From Cronobacter sakazakii (lineage in GTDB: Bacteria > Pseudomonadota > Gammaproteobacteria > Enterobacterales > Enterobacteriaceae): 64,000 nt of DNA. Each line of letters starts with the position of its first letter. Position 1 is the first letter of the stretch. This document shows positions 1 to 9,715 of the stretch, in pieces. Where the stretch lies: assembly GCF_000982825.1 (NCBI RefSeq), contig NZ_CP011047.1, positions 2,914,001 to 2,978,000 of the forward strand. The letters run 5' to 3'. The position numbers were made by a program, and so were the translations under genes. The notes under the pieces are model-generated. The model saw nothing but the letters and a program-made list of their open reading frames with translations. It did not search any database and was not told the DNA's origin.

Positions 1-1
1 T

Positions 2-1399
2 GTCCTTCCCTCAGTTGTTACCGCCGCGCTGCTGCCGGCCCGTGCAGATGCGGCCAGCCAGAGCGACGACTACGTGCGCCAGGCGCAAAACCCCTTCGAT
101 GAAAATGGCGATAACCTGCCCGATCTCGGCCTCGCGCCCGAAAATAACGCGGCGGAAAAACATTTTGCCCGCGTATTAAAAGCCTTTGGCGAAGCAAGCC
201 AGACCGACAGCACGCTCTCACCCGGCCAGCAGGCGCGCCATTTCGCGTTTGACCGTTTGCGTGACGCGGTGAGCAGCAGCATTACCAGCGAGGCCGAAAG
301 CCTGCTGTCGCCGTGGGGTAACGCCACGGTGGATCTGCTGGTGGATGAAGAGGGCAATTTTAACGGCAGCAGCGGCTCGCTGTTTACGCCCTGGCAGGAC
401 AATAACCGCTATCTCACCTGGAGCCAGGTCGGCGTCAGCCAGCAAAATCAGGGGCTGGTGGGTAACGCAGGCATCGGCCAGCGCTGGGCGGCCGGTCACT
501 GGCTGCTCGGCTATAACACCTTTTACGATCGCCTGTTTGACGACGATACCTCGCGCGCCGGGTTTGGCGCAGAGGCGTGGGGCGACTATCTGCGCCTTTC
601 CGCTAACTATTATCAACCGCTTGGCGGCTGGCAGCACCGCGCGGGTTTGCTGGAACAGCGCATGGCGCGCGGTTATGACGTGACCGCGCAGGCGTATCTG
701 CCGTTTTATCAGCACATCAATACCAGCGTCAGCTTTGAGCAATATTTCGGCGATCAGGTAGAGCTGTTCGACAGCGGCACCGGTTATCACAACCCGGTCG
801 CGGTGAAAGTGGGGCTGAGTTATACGCCGGTGCCGCTCGTCACCGTCAGCGCGCATCACCGTCAGGGGGAAAGCGGCGTGAGCCAGAATGATTTAGGGCT
901 TAAGCTGAACTACCGCTTTGGCGTACCGCTGACCAAGCAACTCTCGCCGGACGAAGTGGCCGCCTCGCGTTCGCTTCGCGGCAGCCGCTATGACCGCGTA
1001 GAGCGCACGAACGTGCCGGTGATGGAGTTTCGCCAGCGCAAGACGCTGTCGGTATTCCTTGCGACGCCGCCGTGGGATCTCAGTGCGGGCGAAACCGTGG
1101 CGCTGAAGTTACAGGTGCGCAGCCGCCACGGGATCCGCCAGCTCTCCTGGCAGGGCGACACTCAGGCGCTGAGCCTGACGCCGCCGCTGGACAGCACCAG
1201 CGCCGACGGCTGGACGGTGATTATGCCCGCCTGGGATAACACGCCGGGGGCCAGCAACAGCTGGCGGCTGTCGGTGACGGTCGAGGATGAACAGGGCCAG
1301 CGCGTGACGTCAAACTGGATAACCCTGAAGCTGTCCGCGCCGGTACAGACGCTGCCGCAGGACGATCCGCGCTATGAACTGCTGGCACCGGTGCCTTAA
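2..1399 (+). CDS. ychO: YchO, invasin/intimin-type inverse autotransporter beta-barrel protein (5' end outside window)
   Basis: The reading frame is open from base 2, so the start codon lies upstream of the window. The first visible residues (LLPARADA) look like the end of a signal peptide, giving an outer-membrane or exported protein. The middle, about residues 90-300 of the visible part, carries the repeated aromatic strands of the inverse-autotransporter beta domain (for example [33 protein letters not shown]). An immunoglobulin-like C-terminal part follows. Sequence and position beside narL match E. coli YchO, a member of the invasin family without the long passenger repeats. Its exact role is not established. 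The stop overlaps the convergent narL stop by three or four bases, with no terminator between them. Confidence 0.9.
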   Translation, partial: VLPSVVTAALLPARADAASQSDDYVRQAQNPFDENGDNLPDLGLAPENNAAEKHFARVLKAFGEASQTDSTLSPGQQARHFAFDRLRDAVSSSITSEAESLLSPWGNATVDLLVDEEGNFNGSSGSLFTPWQDNNRYLTWSQVGVSQQNQGLVGNAGIGQRWAAGHWLLGYNTFYDRLFDDDTSRAGFGAEAWGDYLRLSANYYQPLGGWQHRAGLLEQRMARGYDVTAQAYLPFYQHINTSVSFEQYFGDQVELFDSGTGYHNPVAVKVGLSYTPVPLVTVSAHHRQGESGVSQNDLGLKLNYRFGVPLTKQLSPDEVAASRSLRGSRYDRVERTNVPVMEFRQRKTLSVFLATPPWDLSAGETVALKLQVRSRHGIRQLSWQGDTQALSLTPPLDSTSADGWTVIMPAWDNTPGASNSWRLSVTVEDEQGQRVTSNWITLKLSAPVQTLPQDDPRYELLAPVP

Positions 1400-2046
1400 A
1401 AAATGCGTTCCTGATGTACCCAGACCGCCGCTTCGACGCGCGATTTGAGCTTCATCTTTTTCAGCAGATGCTTCACATGCACTTTGACGGTGCTTTCGGT
1501 GATATCGAGCTTGCGGGCGATCATTTTGTTCGGCAGGCCCTGGGCGATGAGCTTGAGAATATCGCGCTCGCGCGGCGTGAGCTGGGAGACATCGCGGCCT
1601 GACGTCGCGCGGCTCGCACGCAGGCTCGCCGCCAGCACCGGCGTTAACGCTTCGCTTAAGACCATTTCGCCCGCTGCCGCCTGTTGCAGCGCCTTGAGCA
1701 GATCTTCCGGCTCCATATCTTTAAGCAAGTACCCATCCGCGCCGCGCTTAAGCGCCGTCACTACATCCTCTTCATGGTTCGAGACGCTGAAGACCACCAC
1801 GCGGCCCGACAGCGCTTTTTCACGCAGTTTATCGAGGGTTTCCAGGCCGTTCATACTGGGCATATTGAGATCAAGCAGGATCAGATCCGGGTCGAGCACT
1901 TCGGCCATTTCGATACCTTGCTCGCCGTTTCCGGCTTCGCCGACCACCGTGATAGCGGGTGCCATGCTGACCAACTGTTTTACGCCGCTGCGAAGCATAG
2001 GGTGATCGTCAATCAGCAGAATGGTTGCCGGTTCCGGGTTATTCAT
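1396..2046 (-). CDS. narL: NarL, nitrate/nitrite response regulator
   Basis: This is a 216-residue response regulator almost identical to E. coli NarL. The receiver domain (about 1-125) has the acidic pair D13/D14, the phospho-acceptor D59 in LLLDLNMP, and the conserved lysine in YLLKD. A LuxR-type helix-turn-helix (about 150-212) has the [15 protein letters not shown] motif. Phosphorylated NarL binds TACYNMT heptamers to activate narK and narG and to repress alternative electron acceptors. I chose ATG at 2046 because AAGGAG lies just upstream and the N-terminus then matches the family; a longer frame to 2091 exists. The start overlaps the end of narX, so the two are translationally coupled. 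Confidence 0.97.
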   Translation of the reverse strand: MNNPEPATILLIDDHPMLRSGVKQLVSMAPAITVVGEAGNGEQGIEMAEVLDPDLILLDLNMPSMNGLETLDKLREKALSGRVVVFSVSNHEEDVVTALKRGADGYLLKDMEPEDLLKALQQAAAGEMVLSEALTPVLAASLRASRATSGRDVSQLTPRERDILKLIAQGLPNKMIARKLDITESTVKVHVKHLLKKMKLKSRVEAAVWVHQERIF

Positions 2047-3847
2047 GAACTTCTCCTTCTGGAAGAGCGGGGACGGATGAAAACGGCGCATCGGGGATAA
2101 AGGTCACCACCACTTCGGTGCCGCCTTCTGCTCGTCGCCGTACCTGACAGTCGCCGCGCAAACTCTGCGCGCGGTCGCGCATAATAATTAAGCCGTAGTG
2201 GTTAGTGCGCCCGGCGTTATCCGGCAGGCCACGGCCATTGTCGGCCACGCACAGCCGTACCTGGCCCTCCTGCAGCGTGACGCTGACGCGAATTTCGCTG
2301 GCATCGGCATGCTTAAACGCATTGTTTAACGCCTCGCGCGCAATCTGCACCAGATGAATCGCCTGATGCGACGGCACCAGACGCGGCGGGAGCTGATAAT
2401 CAAGCACCACCGGGAAACCGAGCCGCGCGCTGAACTCCTGACAGCTCGCCACCAGCGCCGCCTTAAGCCCTGGCTCGTTGAGCTGTAAACGGAACGTCGT
2501 GAGCAGCTCGCGCAGTTGCCGCCAGGAGGCGTTCAGTTCATGGCGGATCTGGCCCAGCAGTTCGCGGCTCTCCTGCGGCAGCGCGTCGCCCTGCATCTGC
2601 AGGCAGCTGATTTGCATTTTCATACAGGAGAGCGACTGCGCGATAGAGTCATGCAGCTCACGCGCAATGGCGGCGCGCTCCTCCATCACCAGCAGCTGCT
2701 GTTTGCGCTCCTGCTGACGCTCCAGCGCCAGCGTTGCAGTGAGCTGCTCCATGAGCGTGTCGATCATCTGCTGCTGGTCGCGGCTCAGATGACAACCCGC
2801 GGGCAACGTCGCCAGCAGGAGGCCATACTGGGTGTGAAGATCGCCAAGCCGCCATTTCAGCGTCGTGCCGGTTTCGCTCTCCGTGCGCAGGTGCCGCGGG
2901 CAGAGATGACAGCCGATTTCGTCGCAGCGCTCGTCCGGTTGCCACACAAACTCCTGATAATGCTCTTCGTCATCCACTTCATAAACGCGCAGTGCGATAT
3001 CGCGCAGCAGCGTGAGATTTTGCAGGCGCGTCAGCACCGGTGCCAGCCGCTCGCACAGCGGCACGTCGGAATGCAGGCGACGGTTCGCCTCCCATAAAAA
3101 CGACAGGATCTGGTTTTTCTGCTCAAGCCCGGCGGTTTTCTCCTGCACGCGTTGCTCAAGGCTCGCGTAGCTTTCGGCAAGCTCCGCCGACATGCTGTTA
3201 AGCGCATGGCCAAGCGTTGCCATCTCATCGCGCCCGGAGACGCTGGCGCGCTGGCTGAAATCGCGGTGTCCCACGGCGTGGGCTATTTCAAGCAGCTGAC
3301 GCCACGGGCGCAGCAGGCGGCGGCGCAGCCAGAGCAGGGTAAAGAGCAGTAAAAGCCCCATCAGCAGCGCCATGCCTCGCTGCAGCATGACTATCTGCGC
3401 GATGCGGTGTTCAGTGGAGCTGTCAAAGGCGCTGACCAGCGCGTCTATCTGGCCGACAAACTGCGTGACTTGCCCGCTCACCTCCTGCGGCGAATGGGCG
3501 TCGCGCAGCGCGGGCGCAAGGTGCTGTCGCCAGTAGCGCTGGATAGCCAGCAGCGCTGCCTGCTGACCATCGCGCACCGCGGCCTGCTGCAGCTCATCGC
3601 TCCAGGCGGTGCGCTCCATCTCGTTAAACATGTCGGTGCGGGTAGTGCCGACCGGGACGGCGGCGAGCAGACGATAGCTCTGCATTCGCAGCGACCCGGC
3701 TTTGTTGATAGCATGTGCGCTGCCCTGAACGCCCTGCGCCAGCCAGCCCGCCAGCGCCATACCCCCCATGCCGAGGCCGGCGAGCAGTAGCACGATGATC
3801 GCCAGTTGATTAGCGAGGGTCAGCGGGGAAAAGCGTCGTTTCAGCAT
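2039..3847 (-). CDS. narX: NarX, nitrate/nitrite sensor histidine kinase
   Basis: This 602-residue membrane sensor matches E. coli NarX (598) over its full length. Two membrane segments (about 15-37 and 150-172) flank a periplasmic domain holding the P-box for nitrate binding (about residues 47-63, [14 protein letters not shown]). A HAMP linker, a cysteine-containing central module (about 310-325, [10 protein letters not shown]), a HisKA_3 dimerisation helix with phospho-histidine in [12 protein letters not shown], and an ATPase domain ([12 protein letters not shown]) follow. It phosphorylates NarL on nitrate sensing. The gene ends inside the narL start, forming a narXL operon opposite to narK. 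Confidence 0.97.
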   Translation of the reverse strand: MLKRRFSPLTLANQLAIIVLLLAGLGMGGMALAGWLAQGVQGSAHAINKAGSLRMQSYRLLAAVPVGTTRTDMFNEMERTAWSDELQQAAVRDGQQAALLAIQRYWRQHLAPALRDAHSPQEVSGQVTQFVGQIDALVSAFDSSTEHRIAQIVMLQRGMALLMGLLLLFTLLWLRRRLLRPWRQLLEIAHAVGHRDFSQRASVSGRDEMATLGHALNSMSAELAESYASLEQRVQEKTAGLEQKNQILSFLWEANRRLHSDVPLCERLAPVLTRLQNLTLLRDIALRVYEVDDEEHYQEFVWQPDERCDEIGCHLCPRHLRTESETGTTLKWRLGDLHTQYGLLLATLPAGCHLSRDQQQMIDTLMEQLTATLALERQQERKQQLLVMEERAAIARELHDSIAQSLSCMKMQISCLQMQGDALPQESRELLGQIRHELNASWRQLRELLTTFRLQLNEPGLKAALVASCQEFSARLGFPVVLDYQLPPRLVPSHQAIHLVQIAREALNNAFKHADASEIRVSVTLQEGQVRLCVADNGRGLPDNAGRTNHYGLIIMRDRAQSLRGDCQVRRRAEGGTEVVVTFIPDAPFSSVPALPEGEVHE

Positions 3848-4159
3848 GGCGATGCGCGCTCCTTAACGCGGCGTCGTGACAGGCATAGGATCTATTCTCA
3901 GGTATCCCCTGGAGTATACCCATACCCATTGTGGATTACTCCTTAATTGCCATTCATGTCACCCATTGTACACCGGCGGCATGCGCACAAGCGCTGCGTC
4001 TGAAAAACCACACTTTTTTTAGCGCTTAGCTCTACTCCCTGGGGGGTAAGGCGTTTTTTTGCACAAATCAGAGAGCGTATATCCATTGATTTACATCAAC
4101 TTAAGGGCGCGGCGAGACGCTACCGTGGCGGCATTATCCCCTTCATGTTTGAGGTGTTT
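3848..4159. promoter_or_regulatory. Divergent narX/narK control region
   Basis: This 312-bp gap separates two divergent nitrate-regulated transcripts. Around 3915-3929 there are two abutting NarL-type heptamers, TACCCAT then ACCCAT, and further CCCC-containing near matches occur at 3904-3910 and 4035-4045. An FNR-type box is annotated separately at 4086-4099. The arrangement resembles the E. coli narK upstream region, where FNR and phosphorylated NarL activate transcription. NarL sites are assigned by eye and are degenerate. Confidence 0.6.
4086..4099 (+). promoter_or_regulatory. FNR box of narK
   Basis: The sequence TTGATTTACATCAA matches the FNR consensus TTGAT-N4-ATCAA exactly. Counting 41.5 bases from its centre gives a start near 4134, with a TACCGT hexamer at 4121-4126 as a plausible -10. 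This is the spacing of a class II FNR promoter and fits anaerobic induction of narK. Confidence 0.85.
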
Positions 4160-5551
4160 ATGAGTGACTCTTCCGCTGCGGCACGTTCCACAAGCGGGTT
4201 GATTACCGACTGGCGACCTGAGGATGTTCAGTTCTGGCAGCGTACCGGCCAGCACACCGCCCGTCGTAATCTGTGGATCTCCGTGCCTTGTCTGCTGCTC
4301 GCTTTCTGCGTCTGGATGTTGTTTAGCGCAGTGGCGGTCAATCTGAATAAGGTGGGCTTTCGTTTTACCACCGATCAGCTGTTTATGCTGACCGCGCTGC
4401 CGTCGGTCTCCGGCGCGCTGCTGCGCGTACCGTACTCCTTTATGGTGCCGATTTTCGGCGGTCGTCGCTGGACGGCGTTCAGCACCGGCATCCTGATTAT
4501 TCCGTGCGTGTGGCTGGGTTTTGCCGTGCAGGATCCTTCCACGTCCTTTGGCACGTTTATCATCATTTCACTGCTGTGCGGTTTTGCCGGGGCGAACTTC
4601 GCGTCCAGCATGGCGAACATCAGCTTTTTCTTCCCGAAACAGAAACAGGGCGGGGCGCTCGGTATTAACGGCGGTCTCGGCAACCTGGGCGTCAGCGTGA
4701 TGCAGCTGGTCGCGCCGCTTGCGATTTCGCTCTCCATCTTCGCCGCGTTCGGCAGCGAAGGCGTTATGCAGGATGACGGCACGCGCCTTTATCTGGAAAA
4801 CGCCGCGTGGGTGTGGGTGCCGTTCCTCGCGGTCTTTACGCTGGCGGCGTGGTTTGGCATGAACGATCTGGCGACTTCGAAAGCGTCTTTCCGCGCGCAG
4901 CTTCCGGTGCTTAAACGCGGTCATCTGTGGATGATGAGCCTGCTGTATCTCGCGACCTTCGGCTCGTTCATCGGCTTCTCGGCGGGTTTTGCGATGCTTT
5001 CAAAAACCCAGTTCCCGCAGGTGAATGTGATGCACTTTGCTTTCTTCGGGCCGCTGCTCGGCGCGCTGGCGCGCTCGGCAGGCGGGGCGATTTCTGACCG
5101 TCTGGGCGGTACGCGCGTAACGCTGGTGAACTTCATTCTGATGGCGGTGTTCAGCGCGCTGCTGTTTGTAACGCTGCCGTCAGGCGGTGTGGGCGGGAAT
5201 TTTGCGGCCTTCTTTAGCGTGTTCCTGGCGCTGTTCCTGACCGCCGGGCTCGGCAGTGGTTCGACGTTCCAGATGATTTCGGTGATTTTCCGCAAGCTGA
5301 CCATGGATCGCGTGAAAGCGGCAGGCGGCAGCGATGAGCAGGCGATGCGTGAAGCCGCGACTGACACCGCGGCGGCGCTCGGGTTTATCTCCGCGATTGG
5401 CGCCATTGGCGGGTTCTTTATCCCGAAAGCGTTTGGTACATCGCTGGCGCTCACCGGCTCACCGGCAGGCGCGATGAAAGTTTTCTTGGTGTTTTATATT
5501 GCTTGCGTAGTGCTGACCTGGGCCGTCTATGGCCGCAAATCAGCACGCTGA
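4160..5551 (+). CDS. narK: NarK, nitrate/nitrite antiporter
   Basis: This 463-residue major-facilitator protein has 12 hydrophobic segments and matches E. coli NarK closely. Signature stretches are SVSGALLRVPYSFMVPIFGGRRW, which includes the substrate-binding arginine region, the nitrate signature GFAGANFASSMANISFFFP, and GLGSGSTFQMIS in the second half. It exchanges nitrate for nitrite across the inner membrane, supplying NarGHI and removing its product. ATG at 4160 was chosen over the upstream ATG at 4145 because GAGGTG lies 4 bases ahead and the protein then begins MSDSS as in the family. A strong terminator follows. Confidence 0.97.
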   Translation: MSDSSAAARSTSGLITDWRPEDVQFWQRTGQHTARRNLWISVPCLLLAFCVWMLFSAVAVNLNKVGFRFTTDQLFMLTALPSVSGALLRVPYSFMVPIFGGRRWTAFSTGILIIPCVWLGFAVQDPSTSFGTFIIISLLCGFAGANFASSMANISFFFPKQKQGGALGINGGLGNLGVSVMQLVAPLAISLSIFAAFGSEGVMQDDGTRLYLENAAWVWVPFLAVFTLAAWFGMNDLATSKASFRAQLPVLKRGHLWMMSLLYLATFGSFIGFSAGFAMLSKTQFPQVNVMHFAFFGPLLGALARSAGGAISDRLGGTRVTLVNFILMAVFSALLFVTLPSGGVGGNFAAFFSVFLALFLTAGLGSGSTFQMISVIFRKLTMDRVKAAGGSDEQAMREAATDTAAALGFISAIGAIGGFFIPKAFGTSLALTGSPAGAMKVFLVFYIACVVLTWAVYGRKSAR

Positions 5552-5576
5552 CCCCTTAACCTTTTGGTTATCCTTT

Positions 5577-5601
5577 GCGCGGCCTGGCCGCGCTTTTTTT
5601 A
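5577..5601 (+). terminator. narK terminator
   Basis: A GC-rich hairpin (GCGCGGCC and GGCCGCGC with a tiny loop) is followed directly by eight T, a classic intrinsic terminator ending the narK transcript. Confidence 0.85.
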
Positions 5602-5968
5602 TGCCTGAGTTAGTTACAACATACTTATTGATGGCTTTAGCGTTTCAGTGCGGGCCGGGGGCGTTAAAACGGCAAATAAGCGTGGCGGAGATCACGTTCA
5701 CTTTCAGACTACCCCTTAATACCCGACGGTTAACCGAAAGCGGTTAAAAAGGCGTCATTTCCATAAAAAATATATTATATACAAATAGTTAATTGATTGT
5801 TCTGTATCCCCCTTTGGAGGTAATGACATTTTGGGGTGCATTTTCTAAGCCAGACCGCGTTGATCGTTGTCAATTCTGCTGGCTAATCCACGCGTTACCG
5901 TCCCGTCCATTGAGCCAATGTCGATTTGACCAGAGAGCCAACAGGCTCCACACAGGAGAACACCCCGA
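5602..5968 (+). promoter_or_regulatory. narGHJI promoter region
   Basis: The gap ahead of narG is regulatory. It holds heptamer-like NarL sites near 5708-5724 (TACCCCT, TACCCGA), an AT-rich tract at 5758-5800 that could be the IHF bend site, and an FNR box at 5860-5873. In E. coli narG, NarL bound far upstream is brought to the promoter by IHF bending, and the spacing here is compatible. Only the FNR box is a clear call. Confidence 0.6.
5860..5873 (+). promoter_or_regulatory. FNR box of narG
   Basis: TTGATCGTTGTCAA differs from the palindromic FNR consensus by one base in the second half-site. It lies about 95 bases before narG, as in E. coli, where FNR at -41.5 drives the nitrate reductase operon under anaerobiosis. 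Confidence 0.8.
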
Positions 5969-8900
5969 ATGAGTAAATTCCTGGACAGGTTCCGCTATTT
6001 CAAACAGAAAGGCGAAACCTTTGCCGATGGGCATGGACAACTTCTGGATACGAACCGGGACTGGGAAGAGGGTTACCGTCAGCGCTGGCAGCATGACAAA
6101 ATTGTCCGCTCCACCCACGGCGTTAACTGTACCGGTTCCTGCAGCTGGAAGATTTACGTCAAAAACGGTCTGGTCACCTGGGAAACCCAGCAGACCGACT
6201 ACCCGCGCACCCGCCCCGATATGCCGAACCACGAACCGCGCGGCTGCCCGCGTGGGGCCAGCTACTCCTGGTATCTCTACAGCGCCAACCGTCTGAAATA
6301 TCCGCTGATGCGCAAACGCCTGATTAAACTGTGGCGAGAAGCGAAAGCGCAGCACAGCGATCCGGTGAACGCCTGGGCGTCCATCATGGAAGACAGCGAA
6401 AAAGCGAAAAGCTACAAACAGGCGCGCGGACGCGGCGGGTTTGTGCGCTCTTCCTGGCAGGAGGTGAATGAGCTTATCGCCGCCGCCAACGTCTGGACCG
6501 CCAAAACCTTTGGCCCGGACCGCATCGCGGGCTTCTCACCGATCCCGGCCATGTCGATGGTCTCTTACGCCTCCGGCGCGCGTTACCTGTCGCTTATCGG
6601 CGGTACCTGCCTGAGCTTCTATGACTGGTATTGCGACCTGCCGCCCGCCTCACCGATGACCTGGGGCGAACAAACCGACGTGCCGGAATCCGCCGACTGG
6701 TATAACTCCAGTTACATCATCGCCTGGGGCTCTAACGTTCCGCAGACCCGTACCCCGGACGCCCACTTCTTTACTGAAGTGCGCTACAAAGGCACCAAAA
6801 CCGTCGCCGTTACGCCGGACTACGCCGAAATCGCCAAACTGTGCGATCTGTGGCTGGCGCCGAAACAGGGCACCGACAGCGCGATGGCGCTGGCGATGGG
6901 CCACGTGATGCTGCGTGAATTCCACCTCGACAAACCGAGCCAGTATTTCACCGACTACGTGCGCCGCTACACTGACATGCCGATGCTGGTGATGCTCGAA
7001 GAGCGTGACGGCTTCTACGCCGCAGGCCGCATGCTGCGCGCCTCGGATCTGGTCGATAACCTGGGCCAGGAAAATAACCCGGAGTGGAAAACCGTCGCGT
7101 TCGATAACCGCGATGGCGATATGGTCGCGCCGAACGGCTCTATCGGCTTCCGCTGGGGCGAAAAAGGCAAATGGAACCTGGAACAGCGCGATGGCACCAC
7201 CGGTGAAGAGACCGAACTGCGTCTCTCGCTGCTGGGCCACCACGACGAGGTGGCAGAGGTTGGCTTTCCGTACTTTGGCGGTGAAAGCAGCGAACATTTC
7301 AACAGCGTGAAGCTTGAAAACATTCTGCTGCATAAACTGCCGGTGAAACGCCTGCAGCTTGCCGACGGCTCCAGCGCGCTGGTGGCGACGGTCTACGACT
7401 TAACGCTTGCCAACTACGGTTTGGATCGCGGTCTTGGCGATGGTAACTGCGCGGCGAGCTACGACGACGTGAAAGCCTATACCCCGGCCTGGGCCGAACA
7501 GGTGACCGGCGTGCCGCGCGCGCAGATTATTCGTACCGCACGTGAATTTGCCGATAACGCCGATAAGACCCATGGCCGTTCGATGATCATCGTCGGTGCC
7601 GGTATGAACCACTGGTATCACATGGACATGAACTACCGTGGGCTCATCAATATGTTGGTGTTCTGCGGCTGCGTCGGTCAGAGCGGCGGCGGCTGGGCGC
7701 ACTATGTGGGCCAGGAGAAACTGCGTCCGCAAACCGGCTGGACGCCGCTGGCGTTCGCGCTGGACTGGAACCGTCCGCCGCGCCATATGAACAGCACGTC
7801 GTTCTTCTACAACCACTCCAGCCAGTGGCGATACGAATCCCTGACGACCGACGATCTGTTGTCGCCGCTTGCGGATAAATCGCGCTACAGCGGCCATCTG
7901 ATTGACTTTAACGTGCGTGCCGAGCGTATGGGCTGGCTGCCGTCCGCGCCGCAGCTTGGCACCAACCCGCTGCGCATCAAAGCCGCGGCGGACGCCGCCG
8001 GCATGAGCCCGGTGGATTACACCGTGAACGCGCTGAAATCGGGCGACATTCGCTTTGCGGCCGAAGAGCCAGAAAACGGCAAAAACCACCCGCGCAACCT
8101 GTTCGTCTGGCGCTCTAACCTGCTGGGTTCTTCCGGTAAAGGGCATGAGTACATGCTCAAATACCTGCTCGGCACCGAAAACGGCATTCAGGGCAAAGAT
8201 CTGGGCCAGCAGGGCGGCGTGAAGCCGGAAGAGATCGAATGGCAGGACAATGGCCTTGACGGCAAACTGGATCTGGTGGTGACGCTCGATTTCCGTCTCT
8301 CCAGCACCTGTCTCTATTCCGATATCGTGCTGCCGACCGCCACCTGGTATGAGAAAGACGATATGAATACCTCGGATATGCATCCGTTTATTCATCCGCT
8401 TTCCGCCGCGGTGGACCCGGCCTGGGAATCCAAAAGCGACTGGGAGATTTACAAAGGCATCGCGAAGAAATTCTCCGAGCTGTGCGTCGGCCATCTCGGC
8501 GTGGAAACCGACGTTGTCACGCTGCCTATTCAGCACGACTCCGCCGCCGAACTGGCGCAGCCGCTCGATGTGAAAGACTGGAAAAAAGGCGAATGCGACC
8601 TGATCCCTGGCAAAACCGCGCCGCACATCATTGCTGTACAGCGCGACTACCCGGCGACGTATGAGCGCTTTACCTCCATCGGCCCGCTGCTGGAAACCAT
8701 CGGCAACGGCGGCAAGGGCATCGCCTGGAATACCCAGAGCGAAATGGATCTGCTGCGCAAGCTTAACTACACCAAGCAGGACGGCCCGGCCAAAGGCCAG
8801 CCGATGCTGAACACCGCGATTGACGCCGCCGAGATGATCTTAACGCTCGCGCCGGAAACCAACGGCCAGGTGGCGGTAAAAGCCTGGGCGGCGCTGAGTG

Positions 8901-9715
8901 AATTCACCGGCCGCGACCATACGCATCTCGCGCTGAACAAAGAAGAAGAGAAGATACGCTTCCGCGATATCCAGGCGCAGCCGCGCAAAATCATCTCCAG
9001 CCCCACCTGGTCCGGGCTTGAAGATGAGCATGTCTCGTACAACGCCGGTTATACCAACGTTCACGAGCTGATCCCGTGGCGTACGCTCTCTGGCCGTCAG
9101 CAGCTCTATCAGGATCACCCGTGGATGCGCGATTTCGGCGAGAGCCTGCTGGTGTATCGCCCGCCGATCGATACCCGTTCGGTAAAAGCCGTGATGGGGC
9201 AGAAATCCAACGGCAACCCGGAGAAGGCGCTGAACTTCCTGACGCCGCACCAGAAATGGGGCATTCACTCCACCTACAGCGACAACCTGCTGATGCTGAC
9301 GCTGTCGCGCGGCGGCCCGATTGTCTGGATGAGCGAGGACGACGCGAAAGATCTCGGCATTGCGGATAACGACTGGATTGAAGTGTTTAACGCCAACGGT
9401 GCGCTGACCGCCCGTGCGGTGGTGAGCCAGCGTGTGCCTGCCGGGATGACGATGATGTACCACGCGCAGGAACGCATCGTGAATATTCCGGGCTCGGAAA
9501 TCACCGGCCAGCGCGGCGGTATTCATAACTCGGTGACGCGCATCAGCCCGAAACCGACGCACATGATTGGCGGCTATGCGCAACTGGCCTACGGCTTTAA
9601 CTACTACGGCACCGTCGGCTCTAACCGCGATGAGTTCGTGGTGGTACGTAAGATGAAGAACATTGACTGGTTGGACGGCGAAGGCAACGACCAGAAACAG
9701 GAGAGCGTAAAATGA
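5969..9715 (+). CDS. narG: NarG, respiratory nitrate reductase A alpha subunit
   Basis: This 1248-residue catalytic subunit reduces nitrate to nitrite at a molybdenum bis-MGD centre on the cytoplasmic face of the inner membrane. The FS0 iron-sulfur cluster ligands are visible near the N-terminus: H50, C54, C58 (THGVNCTGSCSW) and a cysteine in RGCPRG near 93. The region YNSSYIIAWGSNVPQTRTPD holds the Mo-coordinating aspartate seen in the E. coli enzyme. No twin-arginine export signal is present, consistent with a cytoplasm-facing Nar enzyme rather than Nap. Length matches E. coli (1247). The stop overlaps the narH start as ATGA, so the two are coupled. Confidence 0.98.
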   Translation: MSKFLDRFRYFKQKGETFADGHGQLLDTNRDWEEGYRQRWQHDKIVRSTHGVNCTGSCSWKIYVKNGLVTWETQQTDYPRTRPDMPNHEPRGCPRGASYSWYLYSANRLKYPLMRKRLIKLWREAKAQHSDPVNAWASIMEDSEKAKSYKQARGRGGFVRSSWQEVNELIAAANVWTAKTFGPDRIAGFSPIPAMSMVSYASGARYLSLIGGTCLSFYDWYCDLPPASPMTWGEQTDVPESADWYNSSYIIAWGSNVPQTRTPDAHFFTEVRYKGTKTVAVTPDYAEIAKLCDLWLAPKQGTDSAMALAMGHVMLREFHLDKPSQYFTDYVRRYTDMPMLVMLEERDGFYAAGRMLRASDLVDNLGQENNPEWKTVAFDNRDGDMVAPNGSIGFRWGEKGKWNLEQRDGTTGEETELRLSLLGHHDEVAEVGFPYFGGESSEHFNSVKLENILLHKLPVKRLQLADGSSALVATVYDLTLANYGLDRGLGDGNCAASYDDVKAYTPAWAEQVTGVPRAQIIRTAREFADNADKTHGRSMIIVGAGMNHWYHMDMNYRGLINMLVFCGCVGQSGGGWAHYVGQEKLRPQTGWTPLAFALDWNRPPRHMNSTSFFYNHSSQWRYESLTTDDLLSPLADKSRYSGHLIDFNVRAERMGWLPSAPQLGTNPLRIKAAADAAGMSPVDYTVNALKSGDIRFAAEEPENGKNHPRNLFVWRSNLLGSSGKGHEYMLKYLLGTENGIQGKDLGQQGGVKPEEIEWQDNGLDGKLDLVVTLDFRLSSTCLYSDIVLPTATWYEKDDMNTSDMHPFIHPLSAAVDPAWESKSDWEIYKGIAKKFSELCVGHLGVETDVVTLPIQHDSAAELAQPLDVKDWKKGECDLIPGKTAPHIIAVQRDYPATYERFTSIGPLLETIGNGGKGIAWNTQSEMDLLRKLNYTKQDGPAKGQPMLNTAIDAAEMILTLAPETNGQVAVKAWAALSEFTGRDHTHLALNKEEEKIRFRDIQAQPRKIISSPTWSGLEDEHVSYNAGYTNVHELIPWRTLSGRQQLYQDHPWMRDFGESLLVYRPPIDTRSVKAVMGQKSNGNPEKALNFLTPHQKWGIHSTYSDNLLMLTLSRGGPIVWMSEDDAKDLGIADNDWIEVFNANGALTARAVVSQRVPAGMTMMYHAQERIVNIPGSEITGQRGGIHNSVTRISPKPTHMIGGYAQLAYGFNYYGTVGSNRDEFVVVRKMKNIDWLDGEGNDQKQESVK